From positions 4,588,001 to 4,652,000 of the forward strand of contig NZ_CP048814.1 of assembly GCF_014217785.1 (NCBI RefSeq): a stretch of DNA of 64,000 nt. The letters run 5' to 3'. Within the stretch, counting starts at the first letter, position 1, and each line of letters starts with the position of its first letter. The position numbers and the translations under genes are program-made. The notes under the pieces are model-generated. The model saw only the letters and a list, made by a program, of their open reading frames with translations. It did no database searches and had not been told where the DNA came from. Positions 46,101 to 55,998 of the stretch are shown here, piece by piece. Source of the DNA: Rhodococcus triatomae (GTDB lineage: Bacteria > Actinomycetota > Actinomycetes > Mycobacteriales > Mycobacteriaceae).

Positions 46101-49100
46101 GCCACAGCGCCACGTCCATCCGGGCAGGCGGGTCCACGGGCTCGCACAGCGAGCCGGTGACGTCACCGAACTCCACCGGCGCCACCTCGACATCGTGGCC
46201 GACCATCGTCTGGAACAGCGGATGCCGTCCGGCCGCGCGCGGCGGCGCGAGCGCATCCACCACGCGATCGAACGGCACGTTCTGATACCCGAGGGCGTCG
46301 AGGCCCACTCGCCGGACCCGCAGTCCGAGTTCACCGAGCGTCGGGTCCCCACCCAGGTCGAGCCGGTGCACCACCGTGTTCACGAAGTAGCCGATCGCCT
46401 TCTCGAAGGCGCCGTCCCGGATCATCTCGCGATCCGACGCGGCGATACCGAACGGGATGTCGGCTCCGGTGCCGTAGCGATGCCAGGTCACCGCCACCGC
46501 GGTCTCCAGCAGCATCAGTGGCGTCACTCCGCGATCGGCCACCGCACCGCGGAGGGCGGCGACCAGTTCGGTGGACAGGGGCGTCACCGCGCGCACCGAG
46601 CGGTGCGTCGCGTCACGGGGGCGCGATCGATCGACGGGCAGGTCCAGTTCCGTGGGCGCCCCGGCCAGCTGCTGCTCCCAGTACCGCAGGCCGGCCCTGG
46701 TGTCGGCGGCGCGACCCCGACGGCGTTCGTCGCAGACGAACACGTCGTAGGCGGGTCCCGATGCCGGATTCTCCGGCACCGTGCCGTCCCGCCTGCTCGC
46801 GTAGGCGTGTGCGAGGTGATCGAGCAGGATCGGGATCGAGGCGCCGTCGATTGCGATGTGGTGGATGACCACCACCAGCGCATTCCATCCGGGGCCGGTG
46901 AGCAACGTCGCCCGGGACGGGCACTGGCTGCCGATGTCGATCACCTTCGTGGGATCGGTGAGTTCCTCGGCCACCGACGCCCGCAGGTCCGCGCCGCTGT
47001 GCCGGGTTCGCAGACCACCTGCGGCATCGACGTCCAGCACCAGGGTTCCCGGTGCGCCGGACTCGTCGGGCGGATAGCAGGTGCGCAGGATGTCGTGCCA
47101 GCCGAGCAGGTCCCGCCAGGCAGCCGCGAGGGCCTCCGGATCGACCGCCCCGTCGAACTGCACCACCACGGGCACGTCGTTGGTGCGGGACGGGCCCTCG
47201 AGTTCCTGGAGCACCCAGAGACGTTCCTGGGCGGTGGAGAGCGCAGAATCGTCCGACAGCTTCTGCGGCCCTGCCTCTGTCGGGGCCGCTACCTCGTCCG
47301 CCGGCGCGGCCGGAAGCGGTTCCGTGCGGACGGCGCGCGCGGCGACGGCTCGCGGTGTCCTGGCGTCGAAGACGTCGGTGACGCTGACCGCCAGGCCCGC
47401 GCCGCGGAGCTTGCTCACCGCACGCATGGCCAGGAGCGAATGTCCGCCGAGCGCGAAGAAGTCGTCGTCCGGCTCGACCTCGAGGTCGAGCACATCGGCG
47501 AAGGTCTCGCCGATCGCACGGAGTACGTCGGGGGCGACTGCCGCGTCCGTCGGCGGGACGGACGATCCGTCGGGAAACGCCGGCACGGACGGTCGCATCG
47601 CGTCCGACGCGCCACGGGCGAAGGGCACTTCGGGAACGAACGAGGTCGCCGGTGCGTCCAGCGCGTCGGCCAGCCGTTCCAGCACCGCGGGAACCTGTTC
47701 GGTGACGAAGTCGACCAGCGCGTCGTCGATCCGGTTCCGGTCGAGGTTCACGACCAACCGGAACTCGGCACCGGGCGGCACCACCAGGGACAGTGGGTAC
47801 TGGGTGGATCCGAGGTTCCGCACTCCGGCGATCCGCAACCGGTCCTCCCCGGTTCCGGTGCCGCGGTCGGAGAGGTCGGGGTAATTCTGGAACAGAACGA
47901 GGGTGTCGAAAAGCTCCTCACCGAACGGGATGTCGCTGCACGCGCCGATCTCCGACAGTCCCAGTTGCCTCGCATCGCCCAGTTCGAACTGCTCTGCCTG
48001 GCAGTGCCGCAGCACCTCGAGCATCGGCCTGTCGTCGAGACGGACCCGCACCGGCACGGTGTTGCTGAACAATCCGATCATGTCCTCGACACCGGCGAGA
48101 TGCTCGGGCCGGCCGGAGACCGGGGTCCCGAACAGGACGTCGTGGTGTCCCGTGACGGCCGCGAGCGTCGCGGACCAGGCACCCTGTACCAGGGTGTTGA
48201 GGGTGAGCCCGTGCGTGCTGCGATACGCGGAGAGCCGCTCCCCGAGATCGGTGGCGACCGTGACTTCGATCTCGGCCACCGCCCGGTCTGCGCCGTCGTG
48301 ATCGGGCGCTCCTCGACCGCCGACGACCGTGGCTCGGGTCAGCCCGGCGAGGCGGGTACGCCATGCCTCGCGGAGACCTCCCCGATCCAGGTGTGCCAGC
48401 CACTGCAGATGCTCGCCGTACCCGACGGGTTCGGCGAGCGCCTCGGCGCCGTCGTTGTACACGCGGGCCAGCTCACGCAGCACCACCTGGGTCGACCACC
48501 CGTCGGTGACGAGGTGGTGCGCGCTGATGACCAGCCGGTGTTCGCCTTCCGGCAACTGGATCAGGTGCCCGGCGAGCAGTGGACTCCGCGTGATGTCGAA
48601 GACCCTCGCCGATGCCCGCTCGGCGATCAGCGTGACGGCCTGCTCCGCGGCGTGGGCCGGGACGCGACGCAGATCGGTGATTTCCCAGTGCAGGGAGGGT
48701 TCTCGCGGAACAGCCTGTACCGGCTGTTCGAGGCGATCGTGATGGAAGCTCGCCGAGAGGTTGGGATGCCGCCGCACCACCGTGGCGAAGGCCTCGTGCA
48801 GTCGTGCGCCGTCGACGGCCCCGCCGAGATCCACGATCGCGGTCAGCGTGTAGGTGCTGCTCGGGCCGAAACGCGCGGTGTGGGCGAGCAGTCCGCCCTG
48901 GAGCGGGGACAGTGGCCAGAGTTCGGCGAGCGGACCGTTCTCGGCCTCGATCTCCCGGATCCGGTCCTGGGTCACCACCAGATCCGGGCAGTCCTCGACA
49001 CCGAGGCCGCCCGTCGTCGCGCACGAGTGCACCAGCAGGGCCTGCAACGCAGCGTCCCAGTGCTCGTGGAGCGAGGCGAGCCCCGGCTCGTCGATCCGGG

Positions 49101-52100
49101 GACCGGCTGCCGACCACGCGACCTCGAGAACGTCCTCCGGTCCCACACCCCTCGTGGCGCGGACCTCGACCGTCAGGAAGGCCTCGGGGCCGCCGGGAGC
49201 GAACTCTCCCTCCTCGCCGCGAGCGATGTGCCAGCCCTCATCGGACGGAGGCCACCGATCGTCGCGGTACCGGAGCGCGATTCGCGGCGACTCCGCACGA
49301 GTGCTCCGCGCCTCCCCGGACGGGAGCCCGTACAGCGCCCAGTACCCGAGACCCGCGTCCCGAACCGCCAGTCGCGACGCCTTGACCGCGCGGATCACCG
49401 CGGCGAGGACGTCGCCGCCTGCCGCCGCATTCTCTGCGGCGGGCGCGCTCGCGACGAGCGACGCCGGAGCAGCCACCGGATGGTCGACGGCGAACCACCC
49501 GACCGACGGCCGGGCGTCCGGGTACAGCGCCGCACGGCCCTCGTCGGTCTGCCAGACCGGGAAATCGCCGGTCCCGTCGCCGAGGTACGAGCGGATCGCC
49601 ACGGTGAGGGCGGCGGCGAGAACGTCCTGGGCGCGGCACCGGTATCGGGCCGGGAGTCCGGCGAGCACGGCGTCGACCACCGCAGCATCGGTGTGGACCC
49701 GGTGCAGGCGGGCGGGCAGGTGCGGACCGCCGTCCGAGCGGGTGCCGACCACGGCGGGGGGCTCGAGCGCCGTCACCGCCCGCCAGTGGCTCTCTTCGTC
49801 GTCGTAGCGGCCCTCGGCTGCGCGACGGGCCACGTCGGCGGCCCAGTGTCGCCAGGACGGGCCGGGGCGGGAGTCGGGCAGGCCGGACCGGCACGCCGTC
49901 GACAGGTCGCCGAGCAGCAGGGGCCAGGAGCTGTCGTCGATCCCGAGCCGGTGCACCACCACGACGAGACGATCCGGCCCGTCGGTCACCGGTATCAGAC
50001 CGATCCGCAGCAGGGCTCCGGATGCCGGATCCAACCGGCCCGCGGCGGCACGGGCGTACTCGGCGGCAGCGGCGGGAGCGCTGTGCTCGGCCACCGCCGT
50101 GAGGACATCGACCGCGACGTCGGGCCCGGCCACCGGGACGTCCACGGTCTCCGGATCGGTGACGACGAGCCGCAGCGCCGGATGGTGCTCGAGCACGGCA
50201 CGCGCGGCGTCGACCACCCGGGCCTCGCTGAGCGGGACATCGAACTGCACCGAACGCCACTGGGCGTGCCCGTCGATCGTTCCCGCGGACAGGAGCGCTC
50301 GCATCGCGGGAGGTGCCGGAACCACGCCGGTGGAAACGTCGCGGGGATCGACGTCCTCGGCACCGCTCACCGTGGCGACGGAGGCCGCCACGGTCGCGAG
50401 ATCCTGTTGGTCGAGAAGCTGCTTCGGAGTGAGGATCACGCCCCTGCCGCGCAGCCGGCTGCTCACGTTGATCGCCGCGATACTGTCACCGCCGAGAGTG
50501 AAGAAGTCCGTGTCGACCGGGACCGCGGTCCGGCCGAGAACCTCCGCGACGACGTCGCAGAGCACCCGCTCCGCGTCCGTCCGCGGCGCCGCTCCCTCCC
50601 CCGCCGAGGATGCGTCCGCGGGCGCCGGAAGTCGGGCGTGATCGACCTTTCCGTTGACCGTCAGCGGAAGTTCGTCGAGTACCTGCACCGTGGACGGCAC
50701 CAGATAGGCCGGCACACGCGTCGACAGGAGCCGGCGAATCTCCTTGGCGGAAGCAGCCTTCCCGGCCACGACATACCCGGCCAGGCGGGCATCTGGCCCG
50801 GTCCCGTCGACGACGACCGCGGCCGAGTTCACCCCGGGCAACCGGGTCAACGCCGCCTCGACCTCGCGCAGTTCGACGCGATGGCCACGGATCTTCACCT
50901 GGTCGTCGGACCTGCCGCAGAAGTGGTAACCGTCCTCGTGGTTCCAGCGCACCAGATCGCCGGTACGGTACATCCGCCCGCCGGACCCGAACGGGTCGGC
51001 CACGAACCGGTCGGCGGTCGCCCCGGGGCGGTCGAGGTAGCCGCGAGCCAGCTGAGGCCCCGCCAGATAGAGTTCACCGACCTCGCCGTCGACGACGGGG
51101 CGGAGTTCCGCATCGAGCAGATACGCGCTGTTGCCTGCCAGCGGCTTTCCGATCCGCGGGGAGCCGGAATCGATCGTCGCGCCGATCGCGTCGACGGTCG
51201 CCTCGGTCGGTCCGTACATGTTGTACGCCCGGACGTCGCTCCCGGCCAATCGCGCTGCCAGGGAAGCCGGCAACGCCTCGCCGCCGACGACCAGCGTGCC
51301 CACTCGGTGGGGGCCGTCGAACAATCCCGCGCCCACCAGCAGGGCGGCCATCGACGGGGTGGTGTCCACCACGTCGATCGCGTCCTCGGTGAACGCACGC
51401 ACCTGTTCGTGGGCGTCCTGTCGGACATGCGTTCCGTACAGGTGGATTCGGTGCCCGTCGAGGATCCACAGCAGCGGATCCAGCGAGGCGTCGAACGCGA
51501 AGGACGTGGTGTGCGCGACGCGCAGTCGGCGCCCATCGGCGCGCTCGGCAGCGTCCGCGTAGAGAGTGTGCCGATGATGGTGGACCAGGTGAGAGAGCCC
51601 ACCCGACCGGACCATCACGCCCTTCGGCTCTCCGGTCGAACCCGAGGTGAACAGCACGTAGGCGAGGTCGTCCGGGTGGCGCGGACGGGCAAGTTCCCGA
51701 TCGGACAGCGGGGTGGGCGCGAACCCGGCGAGTTCGGCGACCGTGCCCTCGTCGGCGAGACGAATCACGGTTCCGGGCAACGCGTCCGGACTCGGCGGCT
51801 GCGACGTGCAGATCAGTGCGGCCGGCGCGGCACGGCGCTGCAACCCGGCGATCCGCTCGGCTGGATAGTCCGGATCGAGCACGACGTACCCGGCCCCGGC
51901 CTCCCAGACGGCGAACATCGCCGCGACCTGATCGCTGGTTCGGGGCAGTGCGAGGGCGACGACGTCGTCGGGTCCGATGCCCCGGCTGCGCAGCACCCGG
52001 GCGATCCGGTACACCCGGTCGGCCAGCGCACCGGCCGTCACCGCGGACCCGTCGTCGACAACCACGTCGTCGCGGTGTCGGGTCGCGAGGTCCGCGAACA

Positions 52101-53553
52101 ACGTCGGGAGCGGAGCCACGTGCCCGGGCGGCGCGGCGGGAGTCCAGTCCGGGTCGCCACCGTCGGACCGCAGGTCGATCGTTCCGATCGGCGGCTCGGC
52201 AGCGTCGCAGAGCCCGTCGAGAACAGCACGCAGAGCGTCGGTGCGTGCGGTCACCGACTCGCGGGTGAGGATTCGGCAGTCCGCCTCGAAGCCGAGCAGG
52301 AGCCGACCGTCGGAGATGGGTGTCGCGGTCAGCCCGAGTTCCTCGGGTGGACCGCCCGCGACGTTGCGCAGCGTCCCGCGCGCACCGGCGAAGTCCAGGT
52401 CGACATCGAAGGCCTTCAGGTTGATCCCGGCCTCGTGCAGCAGCGCTCCGGCCGAGGGCACACCCAGGTCGCCGATGAGGTCGGCGCCGCGGTAGCGCTG
52501 GTGGCGGCGCAACTCGGTCATTCCGGCGGCCGCCTTGCGGGCGAGGTCCGCCACCCGGTCCGTCGGATCGATCCGCAGATGCAGCGGGAGGACGTTGACC
52601 GCCATCGCCGGAGTGGTCAGCATGGTTCGTGTGGTGCGGACCATCAGCGGTGTGGCCAGCACCACATCGCGCTTTCCGCAGAGTCTCGACAGATAGCCCG
52701 CGTAGCCACCGATCAGCACGTCGGCCCAGGTGCAGCGGTGCTGGGTGGCGATCTCCTTCAGGCGCTGCACGGCCTCTGCGGAGAGAACGGTGTGCGCGGA
52801 CACCGTGTCCGGGGCGGGCCCCGCAGGCGCGGCGTGCACCCGCAGATCCGGCATCGGCGTGAACCGGGTCGTCCAGAAGTCACGGTCGGCGGCGAACCGG
52901 TCGGATTCCCGGTACTCGAGGTCCTCGGCGACCACGTCGGCGAATGCGCCGAACGGCTTGCTGCGCAACGGGGTGTCGGTGACGATCGACCGGTAGTGGT
53001 CGGCGAACCGGCGAGAGATCATCGCCGCCGAGTACCCGTCGACGATGAGGTGATGGTAGAGCTGCACACACCACACCCGGGTGGGCGACAGCTGCAGGAG
53101 CGCGTAGGTGAAGAGGGCGCGGTCGGTCATCCCGCGGCAACGCCGGGCTGCCTCCCAGCGAATCCGGTCCACCTCGTTGTGGGCGCTCGCCTCGGGGTCG
53201 GATGTCCCCCCGGCATCGGATGTCCCCCCGGCATCGGATGTCACCGACAGGTCGATCACCGGAACCTCCACCGTCCGGGCCGGCTCGATCCATTGCCGAG
53301 GCCCGTCGGGAGTGTCGGCGAAGCGCAGACGCATCGTCTCGGCAGCCGCGACCGTCGCGTCGATCGCGGCGATCAGCCCGGACACCGAGATCGGCACCTC
53401 GGAATCGGTGCCGCCGATCTCGAGGACCTCACCGACCAGGAAGTACGGGGAGTCCGGTTCCACGCGTTGGGCGTTCCAGATCCCCAGTTGTGCACCGGTC
53501 AGCTCGAGCAGTTCGGTCCGGCCCCGTCGTCCGAGGTCTTCCGTCATGGTCAT
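40104..53553 (-). CDS. Siderophore NRPS, C-A-T-E-C-T-C-A-T-C-A-T-TE (heterobactin-like), with +1 frameshift
   Basis: One 4,482-aa synthetase after correcting a +1 shift at 46077-46083. Key motifs (approximate residues): C1 HHLIVDG 170; A1 [11 protein letters not shown] 640; T1 LGGDS 1018; E domain [10 protein letters not shown] 1201-1210; C2 HHLVTDG 1678; T2 LGGHS 2038; C3 HHIAIDG 2234; A2 [11 protein letters not shown] 2704; T3 LGGDS 3100; C4 HHLLTDG 3309; A3 [11 protein letters not shown] 3823; T4 CGGDS 4204; TE GYSFGGN 4342 with His in HDHGSIV. A-domain codes by eye: A1 DADDVGMVDK (acidic pocket, Arg-like), A2 DMLQLGMVWK (Gly), A3 DMENMGLINK (hydroxyornithine-like). Arg-Gly-hOrn is the heterobactin tripeptide. 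The E domain lacks its second motif His, and module 2 has no A domain. No DHB or ornithine-hydroxylase genes are nearby. ATG 53553 has AGGAAG 11 nt upstream. Confidence 0.93.
46077..46083. other. Poly-C(7) tract at the NRPS frameshift
   Basis: Run of seven C (G on the coding strand) after which the reading frame shifts; six would join ...LVERRGGG to [13 protein letters not shown] and keep C3 intact. The whole gene span, 13,450 nt, is one more than a multiple of three. Confidence 0.85.
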
Positions 53554-53809
53554 CGTGGGTGGTTCTTCCTGTCGCTCCGCAGTTGCGCCGCCGCCGGCCG
53601 GTCCGTCCCGAGCCGACCGGTGGCGCGCGGCACTCGCCGAAACCGTGCACCGATCCGAAAACGATTGCGCTGCTTACCGTCCGGACCTCGCGGTTCGGGT
53701 TCGGTGCGCTGCCCCACAATGCCCGGCCCCGGAGACCTGGGTCTCGACGACACGGATCGATGTGTGGTGTCCTGTCCCCACCCGTCGCATCGATGACCAC
53801 ACTCGCACC

Positions 53810-53828
53810 ATAGGTGAGCCTTGCCTGC
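53810..53828. promoter_or_regulatory. Candidate IdeR/DtxR iron box
   Basis: ATAGGTGAGCCTTGCCTGC matches 14 of 19 positions of the consensus TWAGGTWAGSCTWACCTWA by my count. It overlaps a TATGGT hexamer reading toward the NRPS. Iron-loaded IdeR bound here would block the promoter, consistent with an iron-starvation siderophore operon. Confidence 0.5.
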
Positions 53829-54081
53829 CATTGGTGGGGCTCGGGGCCCGGACACCGGCGCCCCGACCGCGTGCCGGGCGCCTCCGCGCCGCGCCCCCAC
53901 GGGTCCGCCGGGCGGGCCGAAGACCGGTGCGCCGAAGCCGCGAATCGGCGCTCCATCTGCATCGCGGCCCGATCCGGGCACTCGTCGTGTCGCCGTCGGG
54001 AGGCACTCGCAGGGCCCGCGCGACCGGTGCCCGGCAGCAGGCGTGAGCCGGTCGGAGAAAATCCCGGATGTGGTACCAATT

Positions 54082-54125
54082 GTCCGCTTCTCGTCCGCTT
54101 CTCGTCCGCTTCTCGTCCGGTTCCC
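54082..54125. repeat. 11-bp tandem repeat upstream of cobG
   Basis: Three exact copies of GTCCGCTTCTC at 54082-54092, 54093-54103 and 54104-54114, followed by a degenerate fourth (GTCCGGTTCCC, 54115-54125). It ends 28 nt before the cobG start. Confidence 0.9.
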
Positions 54126-54153
54126 GGTTCGGTGGCCGACGTACCCTGGAGCC

Positions 54154-55305
54154 ATGCCCGACCACCGCTCGACACCCGATGCCTGCCCGGGGGCACTGCA
54201 CGTGCACGAGGCCGCCGACGGGGCGCTCTCGCGCATTCGGCTACCCGGCGGGCACCTGGCACCGAGTCGGCTCCAGGCGCTCGCGGAGGCAGCCGAGCAC
54301 CTCGGCAACGGCGAGATCGAGCTGACCTCCCGGGGAAACGTGCAACTCCGCTCGGTGCGCGATCCACAGGAGCTGGCACAGCGCCTCGCCACGGCGGGGT
54401 TGCTGCCCTCGGCGACCCACGAGCGTGTCCGCAATGTTCTCGGGTCCCCGCTCAGCGGGCGGCTCGGAGGGCGTCACGACATCCGGGACCTCGTGCACGA
54501 CCTGGACCGCCGCCTGATCGCCGATCCTGCACTGGCCGAGCTACCCGGACGGGTGCTGTTCACCGTCGACGACGGCCGGGGTGACGTCTCGCCCTTCGGT
54601 GGCGATTTCGGCATCCACGCCATCGGCGACGACCGCTTCGCGTTGGTCCTCGCCGGCTCCGACACGGGTGTCCGACTGGATGCCGCGGACACCGTCATCG
54701 CGCTCCTCGACTCGGCCCGGGCGTTCCTCGATCTGAGGGAACGGCACTGGCGGCTCGCCGAGCTGGACGACGGGGCACGGCGCACCCTCGAACACCTCGG
54801 CGTCGAGCCCGAGATACCTCCTGCCGGCCGGGTCACCGGCGACGCCGACGCCCGTCCACCCGTCGGCTGGTTCGCGCAGCACGACGGCCGGGTCGCACTG
54901 GGCGCGACCGTCGCACTCGGTGTCCTCCCTGCGCGCACGGCCCGGTTCCTCGCTGCCGTGGAGCGGCCGGTGATCGTCACCCCGTGGCGCTCGATCCTGC
55001 TGGTCGACCTCGACGAGTGGGTCGGCGAACAGGTCGTCCGCGTACTCGCACCGATGGGGCTGATCTTCGACGCGGACTCGCCGTGGGCACAGGTCAGCGC
55101 GTGCGCGGGCAGCCCGGGATGCGCCAAGTCGCTGGCCGACGTCCGCTCGGACGTGCGCGCTGCGGTCGAGGAGGACATGCTGCCCGTCGAGGGTCGCCAG
55201 CACTGGTCCGGTTGTGAGCGTCGGTGCGGCAGCCCCGGGCACGGCGAGCGCACCGACGTCGTCGCCACCGGGCACGGATACCGCGTCGACACTCCCTCTC
55301 GCTGA
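54154..55305 (+). CDS. cobG: Precorrin-3B synthase
   Basis: 383-aa nitrite/sulfite-reductase-like enzyme of the aerobic cobalamin pathway, converting precorrin-3A to precorrin-3B (hydroxylation with gamma-lactone formation). The N-terminal ferredoxin-like repeat (IRLPGGHLAPSRLQALAEAAEHLGNGEIELTSRGNVQLR) and the C-terminal Cys cluster for the 4Fe-4S centre (ACAGSPGCAKS and SGCERRCGSPGHGER) are present. Length fits actinobacterial CobG. It is first in cobG-cobH-cobIJ and divergent from the siderophore operon. Unlike cobN, it has no visible riboswitch. Confidence 0.92.
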   Translation: MPDHRSTPDACPGALHVHEAADGALSRIRLPGGHLAPSRLQALAEAAEHLGNGEIELTSRGNVQLRSVRDPQELAQRLATAGLLPSATHERVRNVLGSPLSGRLGGRHDIRDLVHDLDRRLIADPALAELPGRVLFTVDDGRGDVSPFGGDFGIHAIGDDRFALVLAGSDTGVRLDAADTVIALLDSARAFLDLRERHWRLAELDDGARRTLEHLGVEPEIPPAGRVTGDADARPPVGWFAQHDGRVALGATVALGVLPARTARFLAAVERPVIVTPWRSILLVDLDEWVGEQVVRVLAPMGLIFDADSPWAQVSACAGSPGCAKSLADVRSDVRAAVEEDMLPVEGRQHWSGCERRCGSPGHGERTDVVATGHGYRVDTPSR

Positions 55306-55371
55306 CACCGCCCCCCTCGGGGCACGGACCGGGTGGATCTGCCGTACCGAACGTGCCTCTAGGGTGAGGCC

Positions 55372-55998
55372 ATGCTCGAGTACATCCGTGACGGTGCCGA
55401 AATCTACCGGCAATCGTTCGCGACGATCCGCGCCGAAGCGGACCTGGACCGCTTCCCGCCCGACGTCTCGCGTGCCGTGGTGCGGATGATCCACGCCAGC
55501 GGACAGGTCGATCTCACCGGCGACATCGCCTTCACTCCGAACGTGGTCTCCGCCGCGCACGAGGCACTCGAGGCCGGTGCCCCGATCCTCTGCGACGCGA
55601 CCATGGTGGCCGCGGGCGTCACCCGGCGACGCCTCCCCCGGGACAACGAAGTGCTGTGCCTGCTCGGCGACCCCCGGGTTCCCGATCTCGCCCGCGACCT
55701 CGGCGACACCCGGTCGGCGGCCGCGGTGGAACTGTGGGTCGACCGTCTCGAGGGTGCCGTGGTCGCGATCGGCAACGCCCCGACCGCACTGTTCCGCCTG
55801 CTGAACCTGATCGCCGCCGGGGCACCCCGACCCGCCGCCGTCCTCGGCGGTCCGGTCGGCTTCATCGGCGCCGCGGAATCGAAGGAGGCGACCGTCGCGC
55901 ATCCGGCGGAGCTCGAGCACCTCCTGGTCCTCGGCCGCCGTGGCGGTAGCGCCATCACGTCGGCCGCCGTCAATGCGATCGCGTGCGAGGAAGAATGA
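55372..55998 (+). CDS. cobH: Precorrin-8X methylmutase
   Basis: 208-aa CobH/CbiC family enzyme that moves the C-11 methyl group to C-12, forming hydrogenobyrinate. Motifs include the catalytic His in [41 protein letters not shown] and [11 protein letters not shown]. It starts 66 nt after cobG, and its stop overlaps the cobIJ start (ATGA). Confidence 0.95.
   Translation: MLEYIRDGAEIYRQSFATIRAEADLDRFPPDVSRAVVRMIHASGQVDLTGDIAFTPNVVSAAHEALEAGAPILCDATMVAAGVTRRRLPRDNEVLCLLGDPRVPDLARDLGDTRSAAAVELWVDRLEGAVVAIGNAPTALFRLLNLIAAGAPRPAAVLGGPVGFIGAAESKEATVAHPAELEHLLVLGRRGGSAITSAAVNAIACEEE

Larger units (their letters stand above)
53554..54153. other. 600-nt divergent region between the NRPS and cobG
   Basis: No supported gene in either direction; in particular no MbtH-like reading frame. 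It holds a candidate IdeR box (53810-53828) overlapping a TATGGT -10-like hexamer (complement of 53807-53812) for the NRPS, leaving a leader of roughly 245 nt. It also holds an 11-bp tandem repeat (54082-54114) upstream of cobG. The stretch 53830-54050 is very G+C-rich with many short self-complementary runs, but I recognise no riboswitch in it. Confidence 0.6.

Noticed and set aside
33319-53553. cobN and the NRPS as true pseudogenes
   Set aside because: Each has a single +1 in a G/C homopolymer with otherwise perfect conservation on both sides. Sequencing error is simpler, though not proven wrong.
45943-53796. Very long open frame (about 2,600 codons) on the plus strand opposite the NRPS
   Set aside because: It is the mirror of a G+C-rich coding frame. 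It has no recognisable domains, and its Arg/Gly/His-rich composition is typical of antisense shadows.
53554-54153. MbtH-like gene or second cobalamin riboswitch upstream of NRPS/cobG
   Set aside because: No frame with MbtH signature residues, and no B12 box or GCCACTGT core.
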